Assembly: GCA_030045215.1 (NCBI GenBank) | Contig: JASIBJ010000037.1 | Location: 1-15,852, forward strand | DNA: 15,852 nt | Reading direction: 5' to 3' | Source of the DNA: Streptosporangiaceae bacterium | GTDB taxonomy: Bacteria; Actinomycetota; Actinomycetes; Streptosporangiales; Streptosporangiaceae | Part shown: in pieces, positions 1-6,594 of the stretch | How positions within the stretch are numbered: the stretch's first letter is position 1 | Layout: each line of letters opens with the position of its first letter | Program-made: the position numbers and the translations under genes | Notes under the pieces: model-generated | Database searches by the model: none | The model's input: the letters and a program-made list of their open reading frames with translations, nothing else | What the model was told of the DNA's origin: nothing

Positions 1-2
1 TG

Positions 3-587
3 ATCGCGCTGTCCGCCTGGCTGCCAGTGCCGCTGCTGTTCGGGTTGCGGCTCATCGCGCGCCGGCCGCGGCGCGCGATGCTCGGCGCGGCGACCGTGGT
101 GATCACGGTGACCGGGGTCGTCGCGATCCTCAGCTACCGCGCCACGGTCGGCGCTCATCCGGGGGGCTGGTCGTCCGGCCTGCCCGATCCGATCACCGCG
201 CGGGTAAGCCAGGTGCTTGTGGTGGTCAGCGTCGCGCTCGTGCTGCTGGCGGCGGTCAACGCGATCGTCATCACCTGGTCCACGGTGCTTGACGCCCGGC
301 GCCCGGCGGCTCTCGCCCGATCGCTCGGCGCGAGCCCGCGCCAGGTGAGCACCGGCCTGTCGGCGGCCCAGGTGATCCCGTCGCTGCCAGCCGCGCTCCT
401 GGCCATTCCGCTGGGCGTCGGCCTCTTCGCGGCCGTGAGCAACGGCGTTGCGCCCACGTTCCCTGCGGCTGCCTGGCTGGTGCTCGTCGTGGTGGGAACG
501 ATGGTGGCGGTGGCGCTGCTCACCGCCGTCCCGGCCCGGATCGGTGCCCGCCGTCCGGTAGCCGACGCACTGGGCGGGGAGGCGTGA
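3..587 (+). CDS. FtsX-family ABC transporter permease, C-terminal part (5' end outside window)
   Basis: The frame is open from the first bases of the window, so this is the 3' part of a longer gene; the GTG at 27 is internal. The visible 194 residues hold about four hydrophobic segments (near protein residues 30-50, 70-95, 120-145 and 155-180 of the visible part) and end in a basic tail. The opening stretch, LPVPLLFGLRLIARRPRR, closely parallels MPVPVLLGLRMASRRPRR in the downstream gene (residues 421-438), so the two permeases are paralogues. FtsX/MacB-type permeases sit in the cytoplasmic membrane and work with an ABC ATPase. The ATPase is not in this window and probably lies upstream. The stop overlaps the next start by four bases (GTGA), which implies translational coupling. 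The substrate cannot be told. Confidence 0.85.
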   Translation: MALSAWLPVPLLFGLRLIARRPRRAMLGAATVVITVTGVVAILSYRATVGAHPGGWSSGLPDPITARVSQVLVVVSVALVLLAAVNAIVITWSTVLDARRPAALARSLGASPRQVSTGLSAAQVIPSLPAALLAIPLGVGLFAAVSNGVAPTFPAAAWLVLVVVGTMVAVALLTAVPARIGARRPVADALGGEA

Positions 588-2407
588 ACCAGGTGGGCAA
601 GCTGACACTGGTCATCCGGCTCGCTCTGAGGGACCTGCGGCGCCGCCGGGCCGAGACCGTGATGCTGCTGGTCGTAATGACCGCGGTGACGGTCGCGCTC
701 GGCCTCGCGTTCGCGCTGAACGGAGTCACGCAGCGCCCGTACGCGCAGACCAGGACCGCGACCAGAGGTCCCGATCTCGTGGCCTCCTTCCAGGACATCG
801 GCCCCCTGCCGCCGGGCCAGACTGCGGCTGCCGCACTAGGCGCGATGTCGGCCCTCGCCCGCGAGCCGGGCGTGGCCGGATCATCCGGGCCACTCCCGGT
901 GGCGTGGCCCGTTGTCCAGGTCAATCGGCTGACCGCCGGGGTCGAGGCCATCGGTCGGGAGGCCACTCCGCCGGCGATCGACCGACCCGAGCTGACCGAG
1001 GGCAGCTGGGTACGGCCGGGCGGCGTTGTCGTGGAGCGGAGCTTTGCCATGGCGCTCGGCGTGAGCGTCGGAGAGCGGCTGACCCTGAACGGCAGGCCGT
1101 TCACGGTTGCCGGCATCGCCATCAGCGCTGCCGATTCCCCCTACCCGCGGGCCCAGTACGCCACCTACGGCGGCCCCTATGCGCAGACGGACTTCGGCAC
1201 AATGTGGTTGACCACGGCCGACGCTCGCAGCCTGGCCACCCGCAGCTTGCCGCTGTCCTACGTGGAATACCTGAAGCTCGCCGATCCGGCCCGGGCCGGA
1301 CAGTTCCTGGCCGCGCATTCCGGCGGCAGGTTCGCGGTGCTCGGCTTGGTCTCCTGGCAGGACATCGCCGGAAGCGATAACAACATGGTTGCCGTTGAGC
1401 AAAAGCTACTGATGATCGGAGCCTGGCTGCTCGGCCTGCTCGCCCTCGCCAGCGTGGCTGTCCTCGTCGGCGGCCGGATGGCCGACCAGGCGCGGAGAAT
1501 CGGCTTGCTCAAGGCCGTAGGCGGTACGCCGAAGCTGATCGCCGCAGTACTGCTGGCCGAGAACGTTATCCTCGCGCTGGCCGCGGCCGGTCTCGGGCTC
1601 GGGCTCGGCCGGCTGGCCGCACCGCTACTCGCTAGTCCGGGCTCCGGGCTGCTCGGCCCGCCGGGCTCGCCGTCAATGACGCCGCGCTCGGCCGGGATCC
1701 TCGTACTGGTCGCGCTGGCCGTCGCGCTCCTGGCCACCGCCGGACCGGCGCTGCGCGCCGCGCGCGCGAGTACCGTCTGCGCCTTGGCCGATGCGCCCAG
1801 GGCGCCACGGCGCTCGGGCGCGCTGATCCGGCTGTCCCGGCGGATGCCGGTCCCGGTGCTGCTGGGGCTGCGCATGGCCAGCCGCCGGCCCCGGCGGCTG
1901 GTGCTTACGGCCGCCAGCGTCACGATCACTGTCACGACCGTCGTGACCGCACTCACCGCGTTCGGGGAGGCCCGGCAGGCCAGTGCTGGCTTCTCGGCCC
2001 TGGCCGACCCGCGGACTGCGCGGCTCGAACAGGTCATGCTCGTCATCGCCATCGCTCTCGTGGTGCTGGCCGCAGTGAACGCTGTCTTCATCACCTCAGC
2101 GATCGAGCTCGATGGACGGCATTCCTCAGCGCTGGCGCGCGCCCTCGGCGCCAATGCCGGCCAGGTTACGGCCGGCCTGGCCGCGGCCCTGCTGCTGCCC
2201 GCGACCGCGGGCGCGATCGCCGGGGTCCCGGCGGGCGTCGCGCTAGTGGCGGCGCTCAGCCACGGCGGCGGATTCGGCACCCCGCCGGTCTGGCAGCTGC
2301 TGGCCGCGGCGGCCAGTGTCCTGGCCCTGCTTGCCGCGATGATCGCGGTGCCCGCCAGGATGGGTGGGCGGCGGATGCCGGCTGAGGTCATGCAGACGGA
2401 GGGGTGA
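584..2407 (+). CDS. FtsX-family ABC transporter permease
   Basis: 607-residue membrane protein starting at a GTG that overlaps the previous stop (GTGA). After one N-terminal helix (about 25-47) comes an extracytoplasmic MacB_PCD-like domain (about 50-265). Helices follow near 275-297, 315-340 and 370-392, with the FtsX-type cytoplasmic coupling segment RRIGLLKAVGGTPKLIAAVL between the first two. A second FtsX-like half (helices near 437-460, 481-505, 534-558 and 570-592) lacks a large external domain and resembles the preceding gene's C-terminus. It is shorter than the roughly 800 residues usual for two-domain FtsX permeases. It probably works with its neighbour and an unseen ATPase in export or lipid/peptide handling; this role is inference. 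Its last 20 bases overlap the 3' end of the convergent sigma-factor gene. Confidence 0.88.
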   Translation: MNQVGKLTLVIRLALRDLRRRRAETVMLLVVMTAVTVALGLAFALNGVTQRPYAQTRTATRGPDLVASFQDIGPLPPGQTAAAALGAMSALAREPGVAGSSGPLPVAWPVVQVNRLTAGVEAIGREATPPAIDRPELTEGSWVRPGGVVVERSFAMALGVSVGERLTLNGRPFTVAGIAISAADSPYPRAQYATYGGPYAQTDFGTMWLTTADARSLATRSLPLSYVEYLKLADPARAGQFLAAHSGGRFAVLGLVSWQDIAGSDNNMVAVEQKLLMIGAWLLGLLALASVAVLVGGRMADQARRIGLLKAVGGTPKLIAAVLLAENVILALAAAGLGLGLGRLAAPLLASPGSGLLGPPGSPSMTPRSAGILVLVALAVALLATAGPALRAARASTVCALADAPRAPRRSGALIRLSRRMPVPVLLGLRMASRRPRRLVLTAASVTITVTTVVTALTAFGEARQASAGFSALADPRTARLEQVMLVIAIALVVLAAVNAVFITSAIELDGRHSSALARALGANAGQVTAGLAAALLLPATAGAIAGVPAGVALVAALSHGGGFGTPPVWQLLAAAASVLALLAAMIAVPARMGGRRMPAEVMQTEG

Positions 2408-3380
2408 GCCTCCGCTCCAGCCCGAACAGGTCCCAGACCGCCGGATCGCCGAACACCACGTTCCGGTCAATGCGCCCCCTGGTCACCGAGGGCACCCAGA
2501 GGGTATGCAGCAGGTAGTCGTCACCGTCACCGCGCGCGTATGCGGCCACGGCCGGCTGGCCGTTGGCGCCGACCGGAATCAGCTGCCAGTCGGTACCGCG
2601 TGTTCTGAACACGCGCGCGATGAAGCCCGCGTAGTCCTCCGGGCCGGCGTACCAGTTCAGGAACGGCGGCATCTCCAGGACCACGTCGTGCGCGAGCAGC
2701 CGCTTCAGGGCAGCGATGTCGGCGCTGCGGAACGCGGCGACGTAGCGGTCGATCACCGCCCGGCTGCCGGCATCAGCGGGCTGGCGCAGCCGGTCCTCGT
2801 CGACCTGGGCTTCCGCGAGGCGGGCGCGGGCCCGCTGCAGACCGCTGTTCACCGCGGCGGTCGTGGTCGCCAGGACCTCGGCTATCTCGGTAGCGGGCAG
2901 GCCGAGCGCCTCCCGCAGGATCAGGATCGCCCGCTGCCGGGGCGGCAGTAGTTGCAGGGCCGCGACCAGCGCCAGCCGGAGCCGGCCGCTCGACAGCAAT
3001 GCGGCCGCCGGATCGCCGTCGAGCAGCGCGTCAGGGAGCGGCTGCAGCCACGGCACCTCATGCCCGCCGGCCAGCGGCGCATCCGGGTCGTCGCCGGGAG
3101 CGCCGAAGCCCGACGGCAGCGGCCTCCTGGCCCGGCCCTCGAGTGCCGTCAGGCACGCGTTTGTCGCGATCCGGTACAGCCACGTCCGCAGCGAGGCCCG
3201 AGTGCCGTCGAACTGATCACGGGCCCGCCAGGCCCGCAGCATGGTCTCCTGCACCAGGTCCTCGGCGTCGTGGACGGAGCCGAGCATCTGATAGCAGTGC
3301 GCCAGTAGTTCGCGCCGGTGCCGTTCGGTGGCGTCGGAGAAGTCCTCGCTCGTCAGCGTCGCCATCTCGGTCATGACCAT
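2388..3380 (-). CDS. ECF sigma factor with C-terminal SnoaL/NTF2-like domain (SigG/TIGR02960-like)
   Basis: 330-residue alternative sigma factor. Region 2 (about 15-85) contains LLAHCYQMLGSVHDAEDLVQ and TWLYRIATNACLTALEGR. Region 4 (about 140-190) contains LLPPRQRAILILREALGLPA and a helix-turn-helix ending in QRARARL. From about residue 205 to the end is an NTF2/SnoaL-like domain (VIDRYVAAFRSADIAALKRL, then EMPPFLNWYAGPEDYAGFIA). Such C-terminal domains occur in ECF41 (SigJ) and SigG-like groups, where they tune activity in place of a classical anti-sigma factor. The sequence looks closest to the SigG/TIGR02960 type. The start at 3380 has GGAG five bases upstream; in-frame ATGs at 3374 and 3365 are alternatives. 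No anti-sigma gene is adjacent. A stand-alone NTF2-like gene diverges from it. Confidence 0.9.
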   Translation of the reverse strand: MVMTEMATLTSEDFSDATERHRRELLAHCYQMLGSVHDAEDLVQETMLRAWRARDQFDGTRASLRTWLYRIATNACLTALEGRARRPLPSGFGAPGDDPDAPLAGGHEVPWLQPLPDALLDGDPAAALLSSGRLRLALVAALQLLPPRQRAILILREALGLPATEIAEVLATTTAAVNSGLQRARARLAEAQVDEDRLRQPADAGSRAVIDRYVAAFRSADIAALKRLLAHDVVLEMPPFLNWYAGPEDYAGFIARVFRTRGTDWQLIPVGANGQPAVAAYARGDGDDYLLHTLWVPSVTRGRIDRNVVFGDPAVWDLFGLERRLTPPSA

Positions 3381-3403
3381 ATCTACTCCGGGCCGGGGCC
3401 GGA

Positions 3404-3426
3404 CTCATCGGTTGTTCATCGATGAG
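3404..3426. promoter_or_regulatory. Inverted repeat in the sigma factor / NTF2-like divergent intergenic region
   Basis: The arms CTCATCG (3404-3410) and CGATGAG (3420-3426) are perfectly complementary across a 9-base spacer, and the inner part contains the palindrome CATCGATG (3417-3424). It lies midway between the two divergent starts (3380 and 3487), a position suited to a shared operator. I could not find a convincing ECF41-type promoter (TGTCACA...CGTC) here, so the link to the sigma factor is inference. Confidence 0.35.
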
Positions 3427-3486
3427 ATCTCGCCAGGCCGCCGGTATGTAGTCGCAACCGATCAATCGCGAGGAAGGCGATGAACG

Positions 3487-3894
3487 ATGTCCAGCGCAGC
3501 ACTAACGCATGACGAGATCGCGGTCCGTGACGTCCTGGACCAGATGTACCTGGCGTGGGCGGCCGAAGACCCGGACGCCATCGCCCGGCTCTACCTCGAC
3601 GACGTCACCGTCGTCATGCCGGGCGTCTACCGGAGCAGCAGCGCTGAGGTCCGCGCCTACTTCGCCGCGGGCTTCGCCGGTCCGCTGAAGGGATCGCGAG
3701 CCTCCGACGAGGTGCGCAACGTCAGATTCGCGGGCCAGGACGCCGCCATCGTGATCAGCGAAGGCGGCGTCCTGACGGCGGGGGAGAGCAGTCTGCCCGC
3801 CGCCCGCCGCGTTCGCGCCACCTGGATGCTGGCGCGCCGCGACGGGGAATGGCGGATCGCCGCGTATCACAACTGCCCCGTCCAGGTCAGCTGA
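3487..3894 (+). CDS. NTF2-like / SgcJ-EcaC-type (DUF4440, SnoaL-like) protein
   Basis: 135-residue single-domain protein with the cone-shaped NTF2-like fold pattern. A helical N-terminus (EIAVRDVLDQMYLAWAAEDP) is followed by DAIARLYLDDVTVVMPGVY and alternating beta strands, ending RRDGEWRIAAYHNCPVQ, which is typical of the SgcJ/EcaC (TIGR02246) family. Members bind or transform small hydrophobic molecules, but many have no known activity and no specific substrate can be assigned. The start is the ATG at 3487, preceded by AGGAAGG (3471-3477). The ATG at 3480 opens a frame that stops after ten codons. It diverges from a sigma factor carrying a related domain, which suggests a functional pairing. 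A strong hairpin follows the stop. Confidence 0.82.
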   Translation: MSSAALTHDEIAVRDVLDQMYLAWAAEDPDAIARLYLDDVTVVMPGVYRSSSAEVRAYFAAGFAGPLKGSRASDEVRNVRFAGQDAAIVISEGGVLTAGESSLPAARRVRATWMLARRDGEWRIAAYHNCPVQVS

Positions 3895-3896
3895 CA

Positions 3897-3937
3897 GGGC
3901 GGGCGGGGGCTGGCGTGCGCCAGCGCCCCGCCCGCCC
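3897..3937. terminator. Strong GC hairpin between convergent genes (bidirectional terminator)
   Basis: Left arm 3897-3915 (GGGCGGGCGGGGGCTGGCG) pairs with 3918-3937 over 19 bp with one bulged G and a tight loop around TG. It begins 2 bases after the NTF2-like stop and ends 5 bases before the aspS stop, so it can terminate both strands. There is no long T-run, as is common for actinobacterial terminators. Confidence 0.75.
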
Positions 3938-3942
3938 GTCGC

Positions 3943-5235
3943 TCACGGGCTCAGCCGGTGCAGGTCACGCGGGAACATCCTCACTTGCCGCACGTTCGCG
4001 GCGCCGGTCAGCCGTGCGGTCCACCGCTCCAGCCCGATCGCGAACCCGCCGTGCGGCGGCATTCCGTGCTCGAACACCTGCAGGTACGCCGCATATGGCC
4101 CGGCTGACTGGCCGCGAGCGGCCAGCGCGGCGAGATAGTCCTCGTGCCGGTGCAGTCGCTGCCCGCCGGTCACGATCTCCATGCCGCGGAACAGCAGATC
4201 GAACCCGTAGGAGTAACGGGGCCGGTCCGGGTCGGGGTAGGTATAGAACGGCTTGCTCTCCAGCGGATAGCCGGTGACGAAGATCAGCTCACTGCCGTAC
4301 TCGCGTCCGGACCACTCACACAGCCAGCGCTCGTGCGCGGGCGCAAGGTCCGGCGCGCCCGTGACATCCTCGCCGGTCGCCCCGGAGATCAGTTCCATCG
4401 CGTCGGCGAAGTGAACGTGCGGGATCTCCGCCGGCACGGCCGGCAGCGCGGCTTCGAGCCGGTCCATTTGGTCCCGAGCCCGTTCCGCTACTGAACTGAC
4501 CATCCCGGCGACCGCGTCCCGGCAGACGGCCATTACGTCGAAGTGGTCAGTGATGAATCCGAACTCGGCGTCCAAGCTGGTGTACTCGGCCAGGTGCCGG
4601 GCGGTGTCGGATGGCTCGGCCCGGAACACCGGTCCGACCTCGTAGACGCGCTCGAACACGCCGACCATGGCCTGCTTGTAGAACTGCGGCGACTGGGCCA
4701 GGTAGGCCGGCCGGCCGAACCAGTCGAGCGCGAAGACGTTCGCGCCGGACTCGGTGGCCGACTCGACGATCTTCGGAGTGAACACCTCGGTGAAGCCGAG
4801 ACCGTCCAGCGCCGCCCGGAATCCGGCCACGCTGGCGGCCGCGATGTCGAACCCGGCGCGCAGCAGCGGGTGGCGCAGCGTCGTCGGCGCGTGGTCCAGG
4901 ATCGTGGGCAGCGTGGCCGTGAGCGTCGGCCGGTACAGATCGAACGGCGGCGGCACGGCCGGTCCCGACAGCTGGGTCAGTATCGGGTCGGTGAGCTCGG
5001 CGCCGCCAGGGGCCTGCTCGTTCTCCGTGACAGTGCCCTCGACCTGCAGGACTGTCTCCTCGGGCAGGTCGACCGCCGGGCCGGGCGGCAGCACGACCTG
5101 GGCCAGCCCGGCCCGGTCCCTGAGGATCAGGAACGTAACGGATTTCAGTTCCCGGCGGCGGTGCAGCCAGCCGGCGATCGTGATGCGCTCGCCGACGTGC
5201 CTGGGCAGGTCGGCGGACAGTACTCGTGAGATCAT
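3943..5235 (-). CDS. aspS: Archaeal-type (predicted non-discriminating) aspartyl-tRNA synthetase
   Basis: 430-residue class II aminoacyl-tRNA synthetase of the short archaeal/eukaryal AspRS type; the usual bacterial AspRS is near 590 residues with a GAD insertion, absent here. An N-terminal OB-fold anticodon-binding domain (about 1-100; GWLHRRRELKSVTFLILRDR) precedes the catalytic core. Motif 2 is FRAEPSDTARHLAEYTSLD and motif 3 is GGFAIGLERWTARL near the C-terminus. His25 (GWLH) and Pro76 (QAPGG) sit where non-discriminating enzymes carry His and Pro, so it probably also makes Asp-tRNA(Asn) for GatCAB. The start at 5235 is chosen because GGGAG (5245-5241) lies five bases upstream; the ATG at 5247 would overlap that ribosome site. 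It is a single-gene unit under the T-box leader described separately. It may be a second AspRS in this genome (inference). Confidence 0.92.
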   Translation of the reverse strand: MISRVLSADLPRHVGERITIAGWLHRRRELKSVTFLILRDRAGLAQVVLPPGPAVDLPEETVLQVEGTVTENEQAPGGAELTDPILTQLSGPAVPPPFDLYRPTLTATLPTILDHAPTTLRHPLLRAGFDIAAASVAGFRAALDGLGFTEVFTPKIVESATESGANVFALDWFGRPAYLAQSPQFYKQAMVGVFERVYEVGPVFRAEPSDTARHLAEYTSLDAEFGFITDHFDVMAVCRDAVAGMVSSVAERARDQMDRLEAALPAVPAEIPHVHFADAMELISGATGEDVTGAPDLAPAHERWLCEWSGREYGSELIFVTGYPLESKPFYTYPDPDRPRYSYGFDLLFRGMEIVTGGQRLHRHEDYLAALAARGQSAGPYAAYLQVFEHGMPPHGGFAIGLERWTARLTGAANVRQVRMFPRDLHRLSP

Positions 5236-5536
5236 CACAGCTCCCATCGGGATTTGTGGCGACCCCTTGGGAGTGCGGGCGATAAGGGAACTCGCGGTGC
5301 CACCGCACTTTCGCCGCGGCCCGGTGTCGGTGCGTGATCGCCGGGAGCGACCTCGTCGGGCCCGGTGACGGGGGCTGGCCGGCGGGGCATTGAGCCGGCC
5401 GCTGGCGGCGGTCGCCGTTCCTCCCCGCGCTCAGGAGTGTCTTCGCGGACCGGGGTGCGAGGCCGCCTTCTCAGCTGCCGGCGGCTCTCTGGCTGCTCGC
5501 GTGCTCCCGCGCTACTTGTCTCCGTCGACGCGTTGC
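5236..5536 (-). promoter_or_regulatory. T-box riboswitch, Asp specifier (GAC), translational type
   Basis: Leader of aspS, read on the minus strand. Stem I: CGCG (5532-5529) pairs with CGCG (5429-5426), with a kink-turn-like internal loop (TCGAC / TGAG). GGAG (5523-5520) pairs with CTCC (5437-5434). The specifier loop has AGTA (5516-5513) opposite GAA, followed by codon GAC (5441-5439, Asp). Above it CGCGG (5511-5507) pairs with CCGCG (5448-5444). Distally there is AGAGAG, then stem GCCGCC/GGCGGC (5485-5480/5467-5462) with a GCTGAGAA loop. Antisequestrator: GTGCGG (5308-5303) and CCGCAC (5278-5273) flank the bulge TGGCACC (5302-5296) and stem GCGA/TCGC. The TGGC bulge can pair with a GCCA tRNA end, and tRNA-Asp has discriminator G73. 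Alternatively CTCCC (5273-5269) pairs with the GGGAG ribosome site (5245-5241), hiding it. There is no terminator T-run, so control should be of translation. Confidence 0.92.
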
Positions 5537-5541
5537 GCCCG

Positions 5542-5572
5542 AGGATATCCGGAACGGGTGTGGTTCCGGCAA
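5542..5572 (-). promoter_or_regulatory. Probable aspS promoter upstream of the T-box
   Basis: A -35-like TTGCCG (5572-5567) and a -10 TATCCT (5547-5542) are separated by 19 bases. Transcription would start near 5536, just before the first paired bases of Stem I at 5532. This agreement with the T-box boundary supports the assignment; the spacer is a little long. Confidence 0.55.
5549..5569. promoter_or_regulatory. Operator-like inverted repeat inside the aspS promoter
   Basis: CCGGAAC and GTTCCGG form a perfect 7-bp inverted repeat with a 7-base spacer. It occupies the space between the proposed -35 and -10 of aspS, where a bound repressor would block transcription. The binding protein is unknown. 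The divergent paiB-like gene starts about 100 bases away. Confidence 0.4.
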
Positions 5573-5654
5573 CCTCATTGTCGCTGTGGACCGGCTGTGC
5601 CTTCTCGGCCTGGGACCGCATAACGGGCGGGAGGCATTATCCCGGCCGGCCGCC

Positions 5655-5660
5655 TACCCT
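5655..5660 (+). promoter_or_regulatory. -10 element for a leaderless paiB-like gene
   Basis: TACCCT fits TANNNT and ends exactly six bases before the ATG at 5667, and no Shine-Dalgarno is present. The transcript probably starts at the ATG. No good -35 is visible. Confidence 0.45.
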
Positions 5661-5666
5661 GGTGCC

Positions 5667-6362
5667 ATGTACATGCCTCGCCACTTCACCTGGACCGACC
5701 TGGCGCAGATCGAGTCGTTCGTCGACGCTGCCCAGTCCGCCAACCTGGTTACCTTCGATGGCACGCGGCCAGTGGCCACGTTGCTCCCGGTGATCTGGGA
5801 CCGGCCGGATCGTTCAGGGAACGGCGGCGGGCCGCAGGATCAGCCCGACCCTGGCGGCTACGGCCGTTTGCTCGGGCATATCGCGATAGCGAACCCGCAA
5901 TGGAAGACCGCCGCTCCGGGCGCCGAGGCACTGGCGATCGTGTACGGGCCGCAGGCTTACATCTCGCCGGCCTGGTATGAGGCCAAGGCGAGGCACGGCC
6001 GGGTCGTGCCGACGTGGAACTACGAGACGGTACATCTGACCGGAACCGTCGCGTTCCACCAGGACCCGGAGTGGCTGCGAGCGTTCGTGACCCGGCTGAC
6101 CCGGCTGCACGAGGGTCGTCGCGAGCATCCGTGGGCGGTTACCGACGCCCCGCCGGATTACATCGACGGGCAGCTTCGGGCGATCATCGGGGTCGAGCTG
6201 ACGATCACCTCGATCGAGGCCAAGCAGAAACTGAGCCAGAACCGCAGCGAGCTGGACCGCGAGGGCGTCGTGGCCGGGCTGCGTGAAGAGCCGGGGCCGG
6301 GGACGGCCGTTATCGCCGACCTGATGGCCGCGCAGCTCGGGACAGGGGAACAGCTGGGCTGA
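5667..6362 (+). CDS. PaiB-like FMN-binding negative transcriptional regulator family protein
   Basis: 231-residue protein of the PaiB family, a split-barrel flavin-binding fold related to pyridoxamine-phosphate oxidases. Recognisable segments are MYMPRHFTWTDLAQIESFVD at the start, a central GHIAIANPQWK followed by AIVYGPQAYISPAWYEAK, then VPTWNYETVHLTG. The C-terminal region has IEAKQKLSQNRSELDREGVV, a strong family hallmark. In Bacillus, PaiB with PaiA affects sporulation and protease genes; no paiA-like acetyltransferase is adjacent here. Many members are FMN-binding proteins of unknown role. The ATG at 5667 is chosen because family members begin MYxPxHF; upstream in-frame codons look non-coding. 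A -10-like TACCCT six bases before the ATG suggests leaderless expression. It diverges from aspS. Confidence 0.88.
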   Translation: MYMPRHFTWTDLAQIESFVDAAQSANLVTFDGTRPVATLLPVIWDRPDRSGNGGGPQDQPDPGGYGRLLGHIAIANPQWKTAAPGAEALAIVYGPQAYISPAWYEAKARHGRVVPTWNYETVHLTGTVAFHQDPEWLRAFVTRLTRLHEGRREHPWAVTDAPPDYIDGQLRAIIGVELTITSIEAKQKLSQNRSELDREGVVAGLREEPGPGTAVIADLMAAQLGTGEQLG

Positions 6363-6480
6363 CCGCCGGGCGCGGCTCTGTCTGCCCGGTCTGCCCGCCG
6401 GCTGCCCGGCGTTGCTCCGGCGCTGGATTGGCCGGGCGCTGGCCGTCGGGTTTGTCGGTCCGGTGCGGCGGCCCTTATAC
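6363..6480. other. Non-coding stretch after the paiB-like gene
   Basis: This is GC-rich sequence with scattered CCGG/CGGGC-type short repeats that could form weak hairpins. I see no gene, no ribosome site and no convincing terminator. It leads into the inverted-repeat element and the tandem repeats that fill the rest of the 419-base gap. Confidence 0.5.
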
Positions 6481-6571
6481 CCCAGGTCTGACCTTTCATC
6501 GATTCTGTACGCGCAAAACGGTACAAAGCATGACGAGAAATGTACAGAATCGATGAAAGGTGGCGCCTGGG
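6481..6571. repeat. 91-nt long inverted repeat (hairpin or MITE-like element)
   Basis: ACCTTTCATCGATTCTGTAC (6491-6510) is matched perfectly by its reverse complement at 6542-6561. Outside it, CCCAGG (6481-6486) pairs with CCTGGG (6566-6571) across a symmetric 4x4 internal loop. The 31-base centre (6511-6541) and the arms are clearly richer in A and T than the surroundings. It could be a small non-autonomous mobile element, a stable RNA hairpin or a protein-binding site. I see no convincing target-site duplication. It lies between the convergent paiB-like and marR genes, and the loop is too large for an ordinary terminator. Confidence 0.8.
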
Positions 6572-6594
6572 AGAGCATATGCCGGAAATGCCGC

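Noticed and set aside
3480..3512. Ten-codon open frame starting at the first ATG before the NTF2-like gene
   Set aside because: The ribosome site is only two bases away, too close, and there is no leader-peptide logic; the ATG at 3487 fits better.
5238..5640. Coding frames on both strands across the aspS leader
   Set aside because: They are Arg/Pro/Gly-rich frames without family features, and the region is fully explained by promoter and T-box structure.
6481..6571. Intrinsic terminator for paiB or marR
   Set aside because: The 31-base loop, the distance from both stop codons and the lack of a T-run make this unlikely.
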